This document shows positions 1 through 7,976 of a stretch of 27,147 nucleotides of DNA, piece after piece; position 1 is the stretch's first letter, and every line of letters begins with the position of its first letter. The position numbers were made by a program, and so were the translations under genes. Under the pieces are notes generated by a model. That model searched no databases, was not told the origin of the DNA, and saw nothing but the letters and a program-made list of their open reading frames with translations. Source of the DNA: UBA3478 sp038134285. GTDB lineage: Bacteria; Bacteroidota; Bacteroidia; Flavobacteriales; Flavobacteriaceae. The stretch covers positions 1-27,147 of the forward strand of contig JAYPUW010000013.1 of NCBI GenBank assembly GCA_038134285.1. Reading direction: 5' to 3'.

Positions 1-521
1 ACATCAGTGAGCGCAAGGTATCTGCCTATGATATTAAAGAATACCGCATCAAAGGGGTTTGGTATTTCGACAAGCGCCGTAGCGAATTGCGCTACCGTAT
101 TCTCGGAATTGCCCCGGTAGCAGTTGATGTGAACTTTCTCGACGAGGTGGCCGATAGCGAAACCATCGATGACAGCTATTTAGTCGAATTGTTTTGGTTG
201 TGGTACCCAGAGGTTCGTCCGCTGTTGGCCTCTACGCCTTCCTTCAATGTCGACAATACCAACTTTCCGGTTTCTTTTGACCGGCTTTTAAACACGCGCA
301 CCTTCGCCGCTCAAATCTATCAGACTGACAATGCCTTTGACAATATCGAAGAGTTGCAGCGTGAGCTTCAGTTTCCTGACTTCAGTTCGGGTACCGATGA
401 AGAAGAACAGCGCCTTGCCGATCGCAAGAAGTTTTTTGACTTCTTAAAGCGCGATGCGCAGAAGCAGCGAAAAGCCGAACGCGAGACTCAGGTCAATCTG
501 AATTCGAAACGCTCAAACTAA
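1..521 (+). CDS. gldN: Gliding motility / type IX secretion protein GldN, C-terminal part (5' end outside window)
   Basis: The reading frame is open from base 3, giving 172 residues up to the stop at 519-521, so the start lies upstream of the window. The pattern 'YRIKGVWYFDKRRSELRYR' followed by 'ILGIAPV' is typical of GldN/PorN: a short aromatic stretch, then a strand ending in an I-G-I-A-P motif. GldN is a periplasmic partner of GldK, the ring of the type IX secretion and gliding machinery fixed to the outer membrane. The last 40 residues are highly charged (Glu, Lys, Arg, Gln), as in the usual GldN tail. In Bacteroidota the gene usually closes a gldKLMN cluster, which would then lie to the left. 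A TTG at 87 could be mistaken for a start, but coding similarity begins before it. The next gene starts only 4 bases after the stop, suggesting cotranscription. Confidence 0.88.
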   Translation, partial: ISERKVSAYDIKEYRIKGVWYFDKRRSELRYRILGIAPVAVDVNFLDEVADSETIDDSYLVELFWLWYPEVRPLLASTPSFNVDNTNFPVSFDRLLNTRTFAAQIYQTDNAFDNIEELQRELQFPDFSSGTDEEEQRLADRKKFFDFLKRDAQKQRKAERETQVNLNSKRSN

Positions 522-525
522 TTCC

Positions 526-1596
526 ATGAAGGTCGATTGCCTCATTGTAGGATCGGGCCTCGCAGGATTGTGTTTCGCCGAAACCTTGTTCCAGAACGGC
601 TGCACTTTTGCAGTCATTAGCGATGACTCTCAGTCTGCCTCTGAGGTGGCAGGAGGCCTCTACAATCCACTCATTTTAAAGCGTTTCACCTTGGCCTTTC
701 AAGCCGTGAGTCAGCTCGATTATGCACTACCGTTTTATGCCAAAATCGAAAAGCGACTAGAGCAGCAATTTGATTACAAGCAAGAAGTGGTTCGCATTCT
801 TCACGAGCCTGCCGAACAGAACCGCTGGTTTGAGGCCAGAGATTGCTCGGGCTATGAGCGCTTTATGGACGATGCTCTTCTTCAGAACAGTACCCCTCAG
901 ATCAAGGCGCCCCATAAACTTGCTCGAGTGCTTGAAACGGGGAGGCTTGATACCGCGGCCTTTCGCTCGACCTACAGGCAATGGCTTGCAGAACAAGGCT
1001 TATTGATACAAGAGCGTTTTGAGTATGATAGGCTAGAGACTGGGACTGATGTGCTGCGATATGCTGATATCGAGGCTTCGCGTCTCGTATTTGCCGAAGG
1101 GTTTGGCTTGAAGCAGAATCCGTATTTCAATCATTTGCCTCTTCAAGGGTCAAAGGGCGAGCTGCTTACGATTCACGCTCCTGAGCTCGAAGAGAAACGG
1201 GTAGTGAAGTCTTCGGTTTTTATCATCCCGCTAGGCAATCATCGATTTAGAGTGGGGGCCACTTACGACAACCATAATCTGAATCAAGAAACCACGGCCA
1301 AGGCTAAAGATTACCTATTGCAACAACTCGACAAGTTTTTAGATACCCCGTACACGGTTATGGATCATGTGGCGGGGGTGCGTCCGAGCGTCTCTGATCG
1401 CAGGCCACTTGTGGGGCAACACGAAGAGCTTCAGCGTCTATGGGTACTCAATGGATTCGGCTCTAGAGGCGTCATGATTGCCCCTTATGCATCAAAGCAT
1501 TTATATGAGGCGATGTACAAGGGTCAAGCGTTACCCGAAGAGCTCGATATCAAGCGTTTTGCCCTGCGTGAGCAGCGGCGTCAGGGTCGTAAGTGA
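526..1596 (+). CDS. FAD-dependent oxidoreductase, D-amino-acid oxidase/glycine oxidase-like fold
   Basis: This 356-residue protein begins with a dinucleotide-binding motif G9-S-G11-L-A-G14 and continues with an acidic/polar segment and 'GLYNPLILKRF' near residues 43-53, as in DAO-family flavoenzymes. Near the C-terminus, 'VAGVRPSVSDRRPLVG' and 'NGFGSRGVMIAP' (about residues 280-320) match the second FAD-contact region of that family. The protein is probably cytoplasmic and oxidises an amine or amino acid, but the substrate cannot be read from the sequence. The ATG lies 4 bases after the gldN stop, so it is probably translated from the same message; such an oxidoreductase next to gldN is, from memory, a common flavobacterial arrangement with no proven role in gliding. 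Its last 47 bases overlap the 3' end of the convergent DUF983 gene. Confidence 0.82.
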   Translation: MKVDCLIVGSGLAGLCFAETLFQNGCTFAVISDDSQSASEVAGGLYNPLILKRFTLAFQAVSQLDYALPFYAKIEKRLEQQFDYKQEVVRILHEPAEQNRWFEARDCSGYERFMDDALLQNSTPQIKAPHKLARVLETGRLDTAAFRSTYRQWLAEQGLLIQERFEYDRLETGTDVLRYADIEASRLVFAEGFGLKQNPYFNHLPLQGSKGELLTIHAPELEEKRVVKSSVFIIPLGNHRFRVGATYDNHNLNQETTAKAKDYLLQQLDKFLDTPYTVMDHVAGVRPSVSDRRPLVGQHEELQRLWVLNGFGSRGVMIAPYASKHLYEAMYKGQALPEELDIKRFALREQRRQGRK

Positions 1597-1948
1597 TAAA
1601 GAAATTGATCCAGATGTTTCGTGCAAGCCTCATGTTCAGTGGCATGAGAAGCACTAGGGCTCCCATGATGCTGAAAAAGGCAGTTGCCATGCTCGATCCA
1701 AGAAACACAAAACTGATGATAAAGGCCGCTACCGCGATGGCCACTCCTAATCCGTAACTGACATACATGGCTCCGTAAAAAAACGAAGGCTCAATCTTGT
1801 ATTTGGTGTGACAAACTGAACAGCGCTCGTGCATATCGTAAACGGCCGTGACGTTATAAGGATTCGTTCGTTTGTACATACTCTCGCTATGACATTTGGG
1901 ACAAGATCCGGTAAAAATGCTGTAGAGTTTGGTGCCTTTTTTAAACAT
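1550..1948 (-). CDS. DUF983 family membrane protein with two CxxC zinc-ribbon pairs
   Basis: The 132-residue product has C16-P-K-C19 and C43-S-V-C46, four cysteines placed to bind one metal ion. 'IEPSFFYGAMYVSYG' follows, then two hydrophobic stretches (about residues 60-84 and 88-106) likely to be membrane helices. This order of zinc ribbon, FFYGAMY motif and two helices is the DUF983 pattern, common in Bacteroidota and Alphaproteobacteria; its function is unknown. The start is the ATG at 1948. On the minus strand a near-match to the TAnnTTTG promoter element (TAACTTTA, 1977-1970) lies 21 bases before it. The 3' end overlaps the convergent FAD oxidoreductase by 47 bases. The residues after 'WINFFITYDP' are low-complexity (A/H/G) and lie in this overlap. 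Confidence 0.85.
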   Translation of the reverse strand: MFKKGTKLYSIFTGSCPKCHSESMYKRTNPYNVTAVYDMHERCSVCHTKYKIEPSFFYGAMYVSYGLGVAIAVAAFIISFVFLGSSMATAFFSIMGALVLLMPLNMRLARNIWINFFITYDPDAAAHAGQNA

Positions 1949-2038
1949 GAGCTGAGTCTTTCGATGGGCTAAAGTTAAGTGACTTGGAAGCTACGAATTG
2001 TAACCGAGGTTACCTTTACAACAGGCACATAAGATCAT

Positions 2039-2046
2039 TATCTTTG
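2039..2046 (+). promoter_or_regulatory. TAnnTTTG promoter element of the ABC-F gene
   Basis: TATCTTTG matches the Bacteroidota -7 consensus TAnnTTTG exactly and ends only 5 bases before the ATG at 2052. A T-rich TTTAC about 20 bases upstream could serve as the -33 element. A transcript starting a few bases after this box would have almost no leader. An inverted repeat GTAACC-GA-GGTTAC at 2000-2013 lies just upstream of the promoter and could be an operator. Confidence 0.6.
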
Positions 2047-2051
2047 CGCCC

Positions 2052-3986
2052 ATGTTAAACGTCCACAACGGAGCCATTTCTTTTTCAGGAACCTATTTGT
2101 TTCAGGGGGTCAGCTTTAAGTTGAGCGGAGGAGACCGCGTGGGTCTCATCGGCAAAAACGGGGCGGGTAAATCAACCTTGCTCAAGGTGCTTTCGAAGCA
2201 GATGGAACTCGACGAGGGCGTCTTGGCCACTGACAAAGAGATTAGCATAGGCATCTTGCGTCAAGACATCGATTTTGTTGAAGGGCGAACAGTGCTCGAA
2301 GAGTCGTACCAGGCCTTCGAAGACATTTTGAAGGTTGAGAACGAGATGAATCGCGTCAATCGCGAGCTAGCCGAGCGTACCGATTACGAGAGCAACGCTT
2401 ACCACGATTTGATGGTGGCGGTCAGCGACCTTGGGGCGCGCTATGAGATCATAGGCGGATACAATTACCAAGGCGATACCGAACGCGTTCTTTTCGGGCT
2501 TGGATTCAAGCGCGACGACCTCAATAAGCTCACCGACACGTTTTCGGGTGGATGGCGCATGCGAATTGAACTCGCCAAACTCTTATTGCAAAAGCACGAT
2601 GTGCTCTTGCTCGATGAGCCTACCAACCACCTTGATATTGAGTCTATACTTTGGTTAGAGCAGTTTCTTAATAGCTATCCTGGAGCTGTGGTCATCGTCT
2701 CTCACGACAGGATGTTTCTCGATAATGTGACCAACCGAACGATTGAGATCTCACTCGGACGCATTTACGATTACAAAAAGCCCTATTCGCAATTCATGGC
2801 GCTTAGGGATGAAATACGCGAGCAGCAGCTCAGCGCCCAAAAGAACCAAGAGAAACAGATTGAACAGACCGAGCGTCTTATCGAAAAGTTTAGAGCCAAA
2901 GCTTCAAAGGCTTCTATGGCCCAATCGCTGATTAAAAAGCTCGATAAGATGGACCGCATCGAGGTCGATACCGAAGACACGGCGGTGATGAATGTGCGCT
3001 TTCCGGTTTCAATTCAGCCCGGTAAGGTGGTGCTCGATCTTCAAGGTGTCTCAAAGGCCTACGGAGACAAACAGGTGCTTACCGATGTTTCATTCTTACT
3101 AGAGCGGCAGAGTAAAACGGCTTTTGTGGGGCAGAACGGTCAAGGAAAGTCAACGCTGGCCAAAATCATTGTAGGCGAGCTCGAGCATCAAGGTGACCTC
3201 AAGTTGGGGCATAATGTTCAGATCGGCTACTTTGCCCAGAATCAGGCCGAATACCTCGATCAGAATAAGACGCTGCTTCAGACGATGATCGATGCTGCAA
3301 ATGAGACGAATCGCGCCCAGGTACGCGATATACTTGGGGCCTTTTTGTTTCAAGGCGATGAGGTTGAGAAGCAGGTAAAGGTCTTATCCGGAGGTGAGCG
3401 CAATCGACTCGCAATGGCCAAATTGCTCTTGCAACCCTTTAATGTTTTGGTGATGGATGAGCCGACAAATCACCTGGATATGCGCTCGAAAGAGGTACTT
3501 AAAAAGGCATTACTGAATTTCGCCGGAACCCTTATTGTGGTCTCTCACGACCGTGACTTCTTACAAGGATTGAGCTCTCAGGTCTTCGAGTTTAAAGACG
3601 GAGGCGTAAAGCCTTATCTAGGGGATATCGATTTCTATCTCGAACAGCGCAAGGTCAATGACTTTAGAGCTATTGAGAAAAGTACTACTAGCGCTGAGGG
3701 TGCTTTTAAAAAGGAGAAGTCTGAAAAGAAGCCTCAAGACTATAAGCAGCAAAAGCAACTCAAAAGTCTTCAAAGTAGACTGAAGGCTGTTGAACGTGAA
3801 ATTGCCGATTACGAACAAAAGATTGCCTATTGGGACCATGAGCTCCTTATGAACTATGAGCAGGCCGTGTCCGATCCGAAATTTTTAGAGCGCTACAATT
3901 TGACCAAAGAAGCACTCGAATCTTCAATGGATAAGTGGCAGAAAGTGAGTGAAGAACTCGATGCTTTTAGACCCTTCTTTAGATGA
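2052..3986 (+). CDS. ABC-F family ATPase (ribosome-associated type, Uup/YheS/EttA-like)
   Basis: The 644-residue soluble protein holds two ABC ATPase domains and no membrane segment. Domain 1 has Walker A 'GKNGAGKST' (34-42), signature 'SGGWRMR' near 165, Walker B 'LLLDEPTNHLD' near 185 and the switch 'VSHDRMF'. Domain 2 has 'GQNGQGKST' near 360, 'LSGGERNRLAM' near 446 and 'VMDEPTNHLD' near 467. Between them, 'KASKASMAQSLIKKLDKMDR' is the P-site tRNA interaction linker region typical of ABC-F proteins. A Lys/Glu/Gln-rich C-terminal coiled coil spans about 560-640. Family members bind the ribosome E site and help rescue or tune stalled ribosomes; some give antibiotic resistance, but nothing here shows that. 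The final residues 'AFRPFFR' are read from DNA that also encodes a zinc-ribbon relic in another frame, so the natural C-terminus may have been altered. Confidence 0.93.
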   Translation: MLNVHNGAISFSGTYLFQGVSFKLSGGDRVGLIGKNGAGKSTLLKVLSKQMELDEGVLATDKEISIGILRQDIDFVEGRTVLEESYQAFEDILKVENEMNRVNRELAERTDYESNAYHDLMVAVSDLGARYEIIGGYNYQGDTERVLFGLGFKRDDLNKLTDTFSGGWRMRIELAKLLLQKHDVLLLDEPTNHLDIESILWLEQFLNSYPGAVVIVSHDRMFLDNVTNRTIEISLGRIYDYKKPYSQFMALRDEIREQQLSAQKNQEKQIEQTERLIEKFRAKASKASMAQSLIKKLDKMDRIEVDTEDTAVMNVRFPVSIQPGKVVLDLQGVSKAYGDKQVLTDVSFLLERQSKTAFVGQNGQGKSTLAKIIVGELEHQGDLKLGHNVQIGYFAQNQAEYLDQNKTLLQTMIDAANETNRAQVRDILGAFLFQGDEVEKQVKVLSGGERNRLAMAKLLLQPFNVLVMDEPTNHLDMRSKEVLKKALLNFAGTLIVVSHDRDFLQGLSSQVFEFKDGGVKPYLGDIDFYLEQRKVNDFRAIEKSTTSAEGAFKKEKSEKKPQDYKQQKQLKSLQSRLKAVEREIADYEQKIAYWDHELLMNYEQAVSDPKFLERYNLTKEALESSMDKWQKVSEELDAFRPFFR

Positions 3987-4095
3987 TGCCGAATACATCG
4001 AAGACTGTGAAGTGTGTTGCAATCCGATCAATTTGAGCTACGGCTTCGAAGACGGTGAACTTCAACACTTTAACACAGACAGCATTGGCCAATAA
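3961..4095 (+). pseudogene. CPXCG-motif cysteine-rich protein, 5'-truncated remnant
   Basis: In the frame +1 to the end of the ABC-F gene, an ATG at 3961 gives 44 residues: 'MLLDPSLDDAEYIEDCEVCC' followed by 'NPINLSYGFEDGELQHF' and ending 'SIGQ'. 'YIEDCEVCCNPI' is the hallmark second half of the CPXCG family, small proteins of about 60-65 residues with two Cys pairs. The first pair, normally CPYC about 10 residues before 'MLLDPS', is absent. Upstream in this frame there is only 'VKNS' before a stop at 3946-3948, and beyond that no CPYC. The remaining part overlaps the ABC-F coding region by 26 bases. I infer a deletion that joined the ABC-F tail to the middle of this gene. It may still be translated by coupling from 3961, or from GTG 3949, but could not form the usual four-Cys site. 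Confidence 0.7.
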
Positions 4096-4121
4096 TTAGG
4101 AAATTCCTAAACTTTTCCTAA
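4096..4121 (+). promoter_or_regulatory. Three TTCCTAA half-sites (one inverted, two direct) before the 78-residue gene
   Basis: TTAGGAA-A-TTCCTAA (4096-4110) is a perfect 15-base inverted repeat. A further TTCCTAA at 4115-4121 repeats the right half exactly 11 bases later, one turn of the helix. The last copy runs into TAATATTTG (4119-4127), which resembles the TAnnTTTG promoter box with one extra base. The layout suits an operator over a promoter; no T-run follows, so it is not an intrinsic terminator. The binding protein is unknown. Confidence 0.45.
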
Positions 4122-4161
4122 TATTTGCGCCTCGCGTTAGACAAATAAAACTTTTTGAAGC

Positions 4162-4180
4162 ATATTTGTTTAACAAATAT
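4162..4180. promoter_or_regulatory. Perfect 19-base palindrome just upstream of the 78-residue gene
   Basis: ATATTTGTT-T-AACAAATAT has two perfect 9-base arms around one base and ends 9 bases before the ATG at 4190. It could be a dimer-binding DNA site or, as RNA, an AU-rich hairpin covering the ribosome-entry region. Which of these applies cannot be told from sequence. Confidence 0.5.
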
Positions 4181-4189
4181 CTAAAAACA

Positions 4190-4426
4190 ATGAACAATAA
4201 TATAGAAGAACTTATTGTACAAGCCGAGGCTTATGAAAACCTTGCCATGAGTCACATGAGTACTAGTGACCGCGTAAAGTATTCTAGAGAAGGTAAGTCA
4301 TTGGTTCTCGCTATTAATGAGGTGTATAAGACGTCAAAAGATCCTGAACTCATGGAGTGGATGAAGCGTTTGACCGTCAAAAAGCAAAAGATCGAGAAGC
4401 GCATCAAAGGCGTTCCTACTGTCTAA
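4190..4426 (+). CDS. Small conserved-looking protein of unknown function (78 aa)
   Basis: I do not recognise a family. From the ATG at 4190 the product is 78 residues, with no signal peptide, membrane segment or cysteine. It looks helical: an acidic N-terminal part 'NNNIEELIVQAEAYENLA', a central 'STSDRVKYSREGKSLVLAIN', and a very basic end rich in Lys/Arg ('RLTVKKQKIEKRIKG'). A TTG at 4166 could extend it by eight residues, but that lies inside a 19-base palindrome, so ATG 4190 is preferred. Codon use is like the neighbouring genes and the frame is clean, so a real gene is likely. It ends 18 bases before the next gene. A nucleic-acid-binding or regulatory role is possible given the basic tail, but that is a guess. 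Confidence 0.65.
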   Translation: MNNNIEELIVQAEAYENLAMSHMSTSDRVKYSREGKSLVLAINEVYKTSKDPELMEWMKRLTVKKQKIEKRIKGVPTV

Positions 4427-4444
4427 CCCCTCACCTCATTGTTT

Positions 4445-5617
4445 ATGAAAACGGCCAAAGTGGCTGTCTTGGGCGCTGGAGTAAGCGGATTGATTGCCGC
4501 TCTCGAGTTAGAAGCCAAAGGATTCCAACCTATTCTTATTGAAGTCTCAAATCGCGTTGGAGGACGTTTGCGTTCTGACCAGCATGAAACCTTTGCACTA
4601 GATCACGGGTTTCAGGTGCTGCTTACCCATTATCCTGAGTTAATGCGGTATCAGCTGCTCTCTGCACTTCATTTGAAAGAATTCCGCCCTGGTGCACTCA
4701 TTTTTGAGGATCAAGATCCGCATCGCATCGGAGACGCCTTTAGAGATCGCAGTTTTTTGCGTTCTTCAATATTCACTTCGGTAGCTACCTTACGCGATAA
4801 AATCACTTTGCTTCGTGAGCAGCGACGCCTAGCGCAGACCAGGCCTGAAGCTATTTTTGCTCAGACTAAAGAACAGACCACACTCGACTACCTTTCTGAG
4901 CGTTACTCTGATCGCTTTATCGAGCTATTTTTCAAGCCTTTTTACAGCGGAATCTTTTTAGAATCAGCCCTAAGCACCTCTTACAAGCATTTTGAATTTG
5001 TATTTCATCACTTTGCGCTCGGAAAGGCGGCCCTTGTTGTGGACGGAATTCAGCGACTACCTGAGATGCTGGCAAGTCGTTTGACTCAAACCGAGATCAA
5101 GTTGAATACCTCAATTGATTCAAGTGAAAAAGTGGAGTATGACGCGCTTATTCAAACCTATCCAAAAACCGCTGAACCTACTGATTACAACGGATGCGTA
5201 AACTGTTATTTTGAAATAGAGTCTGCCGATGAATTGCTGTTGAAGCAACTCGAGACAACCATCGGACTCATTCCGCATTCAGATTACGCCAATAACCTTC
5301 ATGTGCTTAGCGCTGGTGATTGTCAGTTGCTCTCGGTCACGGTAGTGGGTCAAGTAGATATGGGCCATAACGAGATTGAGGCGGCCGTGCGCCAAGAACT
5401 GCTCGAGCGTTGCGCGATTGCGGTTGGTAAAGCAGTGAAGACCTATACGATATGTCGTGCCTTGCCGCGTAAGACTCCGATGCAGTACAAGGCTGAAGTC
5501 AAACAAGAAGGCTCGATTTTCTATGCCGGAGACTATAGCTTGTATCCTTCGCTAAATGCCGCCATGCAAAGCGGTCGAGCCGCTGCTGAAGCGGTTTCAC
5601 ATCATTTAAATAGATAA
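4445..5617 (+). CDS. FAD-dependent amine oxidase / phytoene-desaturase-like oxidoreductase
   Basis: The 390-residue product begins 'KVAVLGAGVSGLIAALELE' with the Rossmann motif G10-A-G12-V-S-G15, followed by 'VGGRLRSD' near residue 38, the GG motif of the amine oxidase/protoporphyrinogen oxidase/desaturase superfamily. Near the C-terminus 'IFYAGDYSLYPSLNAAMQSG' is the matching second FAD-binding element, with 'AMQSGRAAAEAV' as the usual closing helix. The substrate cannot be inferred; carotenoid, porphyrin and amine substrates all occur in this group. There is no signal peptide, so it is probably cytoplasmic. The ATG at 4445 is chosen over an in-frame TTG at 4439 because the beta-alpha-beta fold starts right after it. 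It could share a transcript with the small gene 18 bases upstream. Confidence 0.82.
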   Translation: MKTAKVAVLGAGVSGLIAALELEAKGFQPILIEVSNRVGGRLRSDQHETFALDHGFQVLLTHYPELMRYQLLSALHLKEFRPGALIFEDQDPHRIGDAFRDRSFLRSSIFTSVATLRDKITLLREQRRLAQTRPEAIFAQTKEQTTLDYLSERYSDRFIELFFKPFYSGIFLESALSTSYKHFEFVFHHFALGKAALVVDGIQRLPEMLASRLTQTEIKLNTSIDSSEKVEYDALIQTYPKTAEPTDYNGCVNCYFEIESADELLLKQLETTIGLIPHSDYANNLHVLSAGDCQLLSVTVVGQVDMGHNEIEAAVRQELLERCAIAVGKAVKTYTICRALPRKTPMQYKAEVKQEGSIFYAGDYSLYPSLNAAMQSGRAAAEAVSHHLNR

Positions 5618-5737
5618 AATCTTTAGCTATAGCGATTAACATAAGCAAAAACTATACTTATATTGTGAATTCCAATCTCTTTATGCTGAATTCGGGCGAT
5701 TAAACGTCTAATTTTAGGGTTCAAATTTAAAAGAGCT

Positions 5738-7951
5738 ATGCACAATCACGACTCAAACGGTTCAATCGACAAATGTCCAGTAATGTCGGCTAAACACCGA
5801 CACACTGCGGCAGGAGGATTCTCAAACTCTGACTGGTGGCCAGAGCAACTTAATCTTAAGATGCTTCACCAGAACACCGAAAAATCTGTCCCATTAAAGA
5901 ATTTCAACTACAAAAAGGCTTTCGCGTCAATCGATTACGATGCGCTTAAGCAAGATTTGGTCAATTTGATGACTGATTCGCAAGACTGGTGGCCTGCAGA
6001 TTACGGTCACTACGGCCCTTTCTTCATTCGTATGGCCTGGCACAGTGCAGGTACCTACAGAGTTACAGACGGACGTGGTGGAGCTTGCGCCGGAACACAG
6101 CGTTTCGCGCCGCTTAACAGCTGGCCAGACAACGGAAACCTAGATAAGGCTCGTAGACTTTTGTGGCCGATTAAGCAGAAATACGGACAACAAATATCAT
6201 GGGCCGATCTTATGATTTTGGCCGGTAACGTGGCTTTAGAAACTATGGGCTTTGAGACCTTCGGATTCTCTGGAGGGCGCGCCGACGTATTCGAGCCTGA
6301 AGGAGATATCTATTGGGGTCCTGAAACCGAGTGGTTAGGAGACAAGCGCTACAAAGGAGATCGTGAGCTTGAAAACCCACTAGCTGCGGTTCAGATGGGA
6401 CTCATCTATGTGAACCCAGAAGGACCAAACGGTAAGCCAGACCCTATAGCAGCTGCTCGTGACATTCGCGAGACGTTTGCGCGCATGGCGATGAACGATG
6501 AAGAAACTGTTGCACTCGTTGCGGGGGGTCACACCTTTGGTAAGACACACGGAGCCGGAGATACCGCTCACGTAGGTCCTGAGCCAGAAGGTGCTCCGAT
6601 CGAGCAACAAGGATTCGGATGGGCAAACAGCTTCGGATCAGGTAAGGGTGAACACACCATTACATCGGGTCTAGAAGGAGCGTGGACGCCGACACCAATC
6701 CAATGGGACAACAGCTATTTTGATACCTTATTCGGTTACGAGTGGGAGCTAACCAAAAGCCCTGCCGGAGCCTATCAGTGGAAGCCCGCTAATGGTGCTG
6801 CTTCCGATGCTGTGCCTGATGCGCACAACCCAAGCAAGCGTCATGCGCCAATAATGGCAACTACCGATTTAGCGTTAAGAGAAGATCCAGCGTATGCGAA
6901 GATCTCTAAGAGCTTCCACGAAAATCCAGATGAATTTGCAGACGCTTTTGCACGGGCATGGTACAAATTGACGCACCGTGATATGGGGCCGATCACCAAC
7001 TATAGCGGACCTGAGGTTCCGAAAGAAGTGCTAATCTGGCAAGATCCAGTTCCATCAGTGGCTCATGATTTAACTGACCCGGCTGACATCAAGAACCTAA
7101 AAGGGCAGCTTCTTGCGAGCGGACTTTCTGTTTCTGAATTGGTGTTCACCGCTTGGTCATCAGCCTCTACCTTCAGAGGATCTGACAAGCGCGGAGGTGC
7201 CAATGGTGCACGCATCGCTTTAAGCCCACAGAAGTACTGGGAGGCCAACGATCCAGATCGTTTAGCGAAAAACCTAGAGGCCATCAAGGCTGTTCAGGCC
7301 GGCTTCAATGCTGCTGCAGGAAGTAAGAAGGTTTCACTCGCAGATCTAATTGTTTTGGGTGGATGTGCCGCTATCGAAAAGGCGGCTGCTGCTGCAGGAG
7401 TAACGGTTGAGGTACCTTTCGCTCCAGGACGTACTGATGCGACTCAAGATATGACTGATGTAGATTCATTCGCAGTTCTTGAGCCTCAAACTGACGGATT
7501 CCGCAACTTCGCTAAATTAGGCGCATTGAACCGTCCGGCAGAAGAGTGGTTGGTAGACAAGGCTCAATTGCTAGGCTTAAATGCTCCTGAAATGACCGTA
7601 TTGGTTGGAGGTCTCCGTGTGCTCGGAGCCAACTCAGGGCACTCTAAACACGGAGTCTTCACCGATAAAGTAGGAGTATTAACCAACGACTTCTTCACCA
7701 ACCTCTTAAACATTGCAATAGAGTGGAAGGCGGTTGAGGGCGACATCAATGCCTTTATCGGAACCGATCGCAGCTCAGGTGAGCAGCGTTACACGGCAAC
7801 ACGTGTTGACCTTATCTTCGGATCAAACTCTCAATTGAGAGCACTTTCTGAAGTCTACGCCTCTGCCGATTACAACAAGCAGTTTGTTCATGACTTTGTA
7901 GCCGCTTGGAACAAGGTGATGAACGCCGATCGTTTCGATCTTCTAGATTAA
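5738..7951 (+). CDS. katG: Catalase-peroxidase KatG
   Basis: This 737-residue haem enzyme breaks down hydrogen peroxide by both catalase and peroxidase reactions. The distal site 'RMAWHSAGTYR' supplies R98, W101 and H102. 'LIYVNPEGPNG' supplies Y224 and 'ARMAMNDEE' supplies M250; with W101 these form the Met-Tyr-Trp covalent adduct needed for catalase activity. The proximal haem ligand is H265 in 'GGHTFGKTHG'. The second, non-haem peroxidase-like domain follows from about residue 420 and is complete, with 'PFAPGRTDATQDMTD' present. There is no signal peptide; the N-terminus is His-rich and hydrophilic, so it is probably cytoplasmic. The gene stands alone, with a strong terminator behind it, and no regulator such as OxyR is adjacent. 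A weak promoter-like TAATTTTA lies about 30 bases upstream. Confidence 0.97.
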   Translation: MHNHDSNGSIDKCPVMSAKHRHTAAGGFSNSDWWPEQLNLKMLHQNTEKSVPLKNFNYKKAFASIDYDALKQDLVNLMTDSQDWWPADYGHYGPFFIRMAWHSAGTYRVTDGRGGACAGTQRFAPLNSWPDNGNLDKARRLLWPIKQKYGQQISWADLMILAGNVALETMGFETFGFSGGRADVFEPEGDIYWGPETEWLGDKRYKGDRELENPLAAVQMGLIYVNPEGPNGKPDPIAAARDIRETFARMAMNDEETVALVAGGHTFGKTHGAGDTAHVGPEPEGAPIEQQGFGWANSFGSGKGEHTITSGLEGAWTPTPIQWDNSYFDTLFGYEWELTKSPAGAYQWKPANGAASDAVPDAHNPSKRHAPIMATTDLALREDPAYAKISKSFHENPDEFADAFARAWYKLTHRDMGPITNYSGPEVPKEVLIWQDPVPSVAHDLTDPADIKNLKGQLLASGLSVSELVFTAWSSASTFRGSDKRGGANGARIALSPQKYWEANDPDRLAKNLEAIKAVQAGFNAAAGSKKVSLADLIVLGGCAAIEKAAAAAGVTVEVPFAPGRTDATQDMTDVDSFAVLEPQTDGFRNFAKLGALNRPAEEWLVDKAQLLGLNAPEMTVLVGGLRVLGANSGHSKHGVFTDKVGVLTNDFFTNLLNIAIEWKAVEGDINAFIGTDRSSGEQRYTATRVDLIFGSNSQLRALSEVYASADYNKQFVHDFVAAWNKVMNADRFDLLD

Positions 7952-7976
7952 GTATAGAATTGCTATGAAAAAGAGA

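Noticed and set aside
757..1006. Open frames of 78-79 codons on both strands inside the FAD oxidoreductase gene.
   Set aside because: They are shadows of a clear flavoenzyme frame, with no family pattern of their own.
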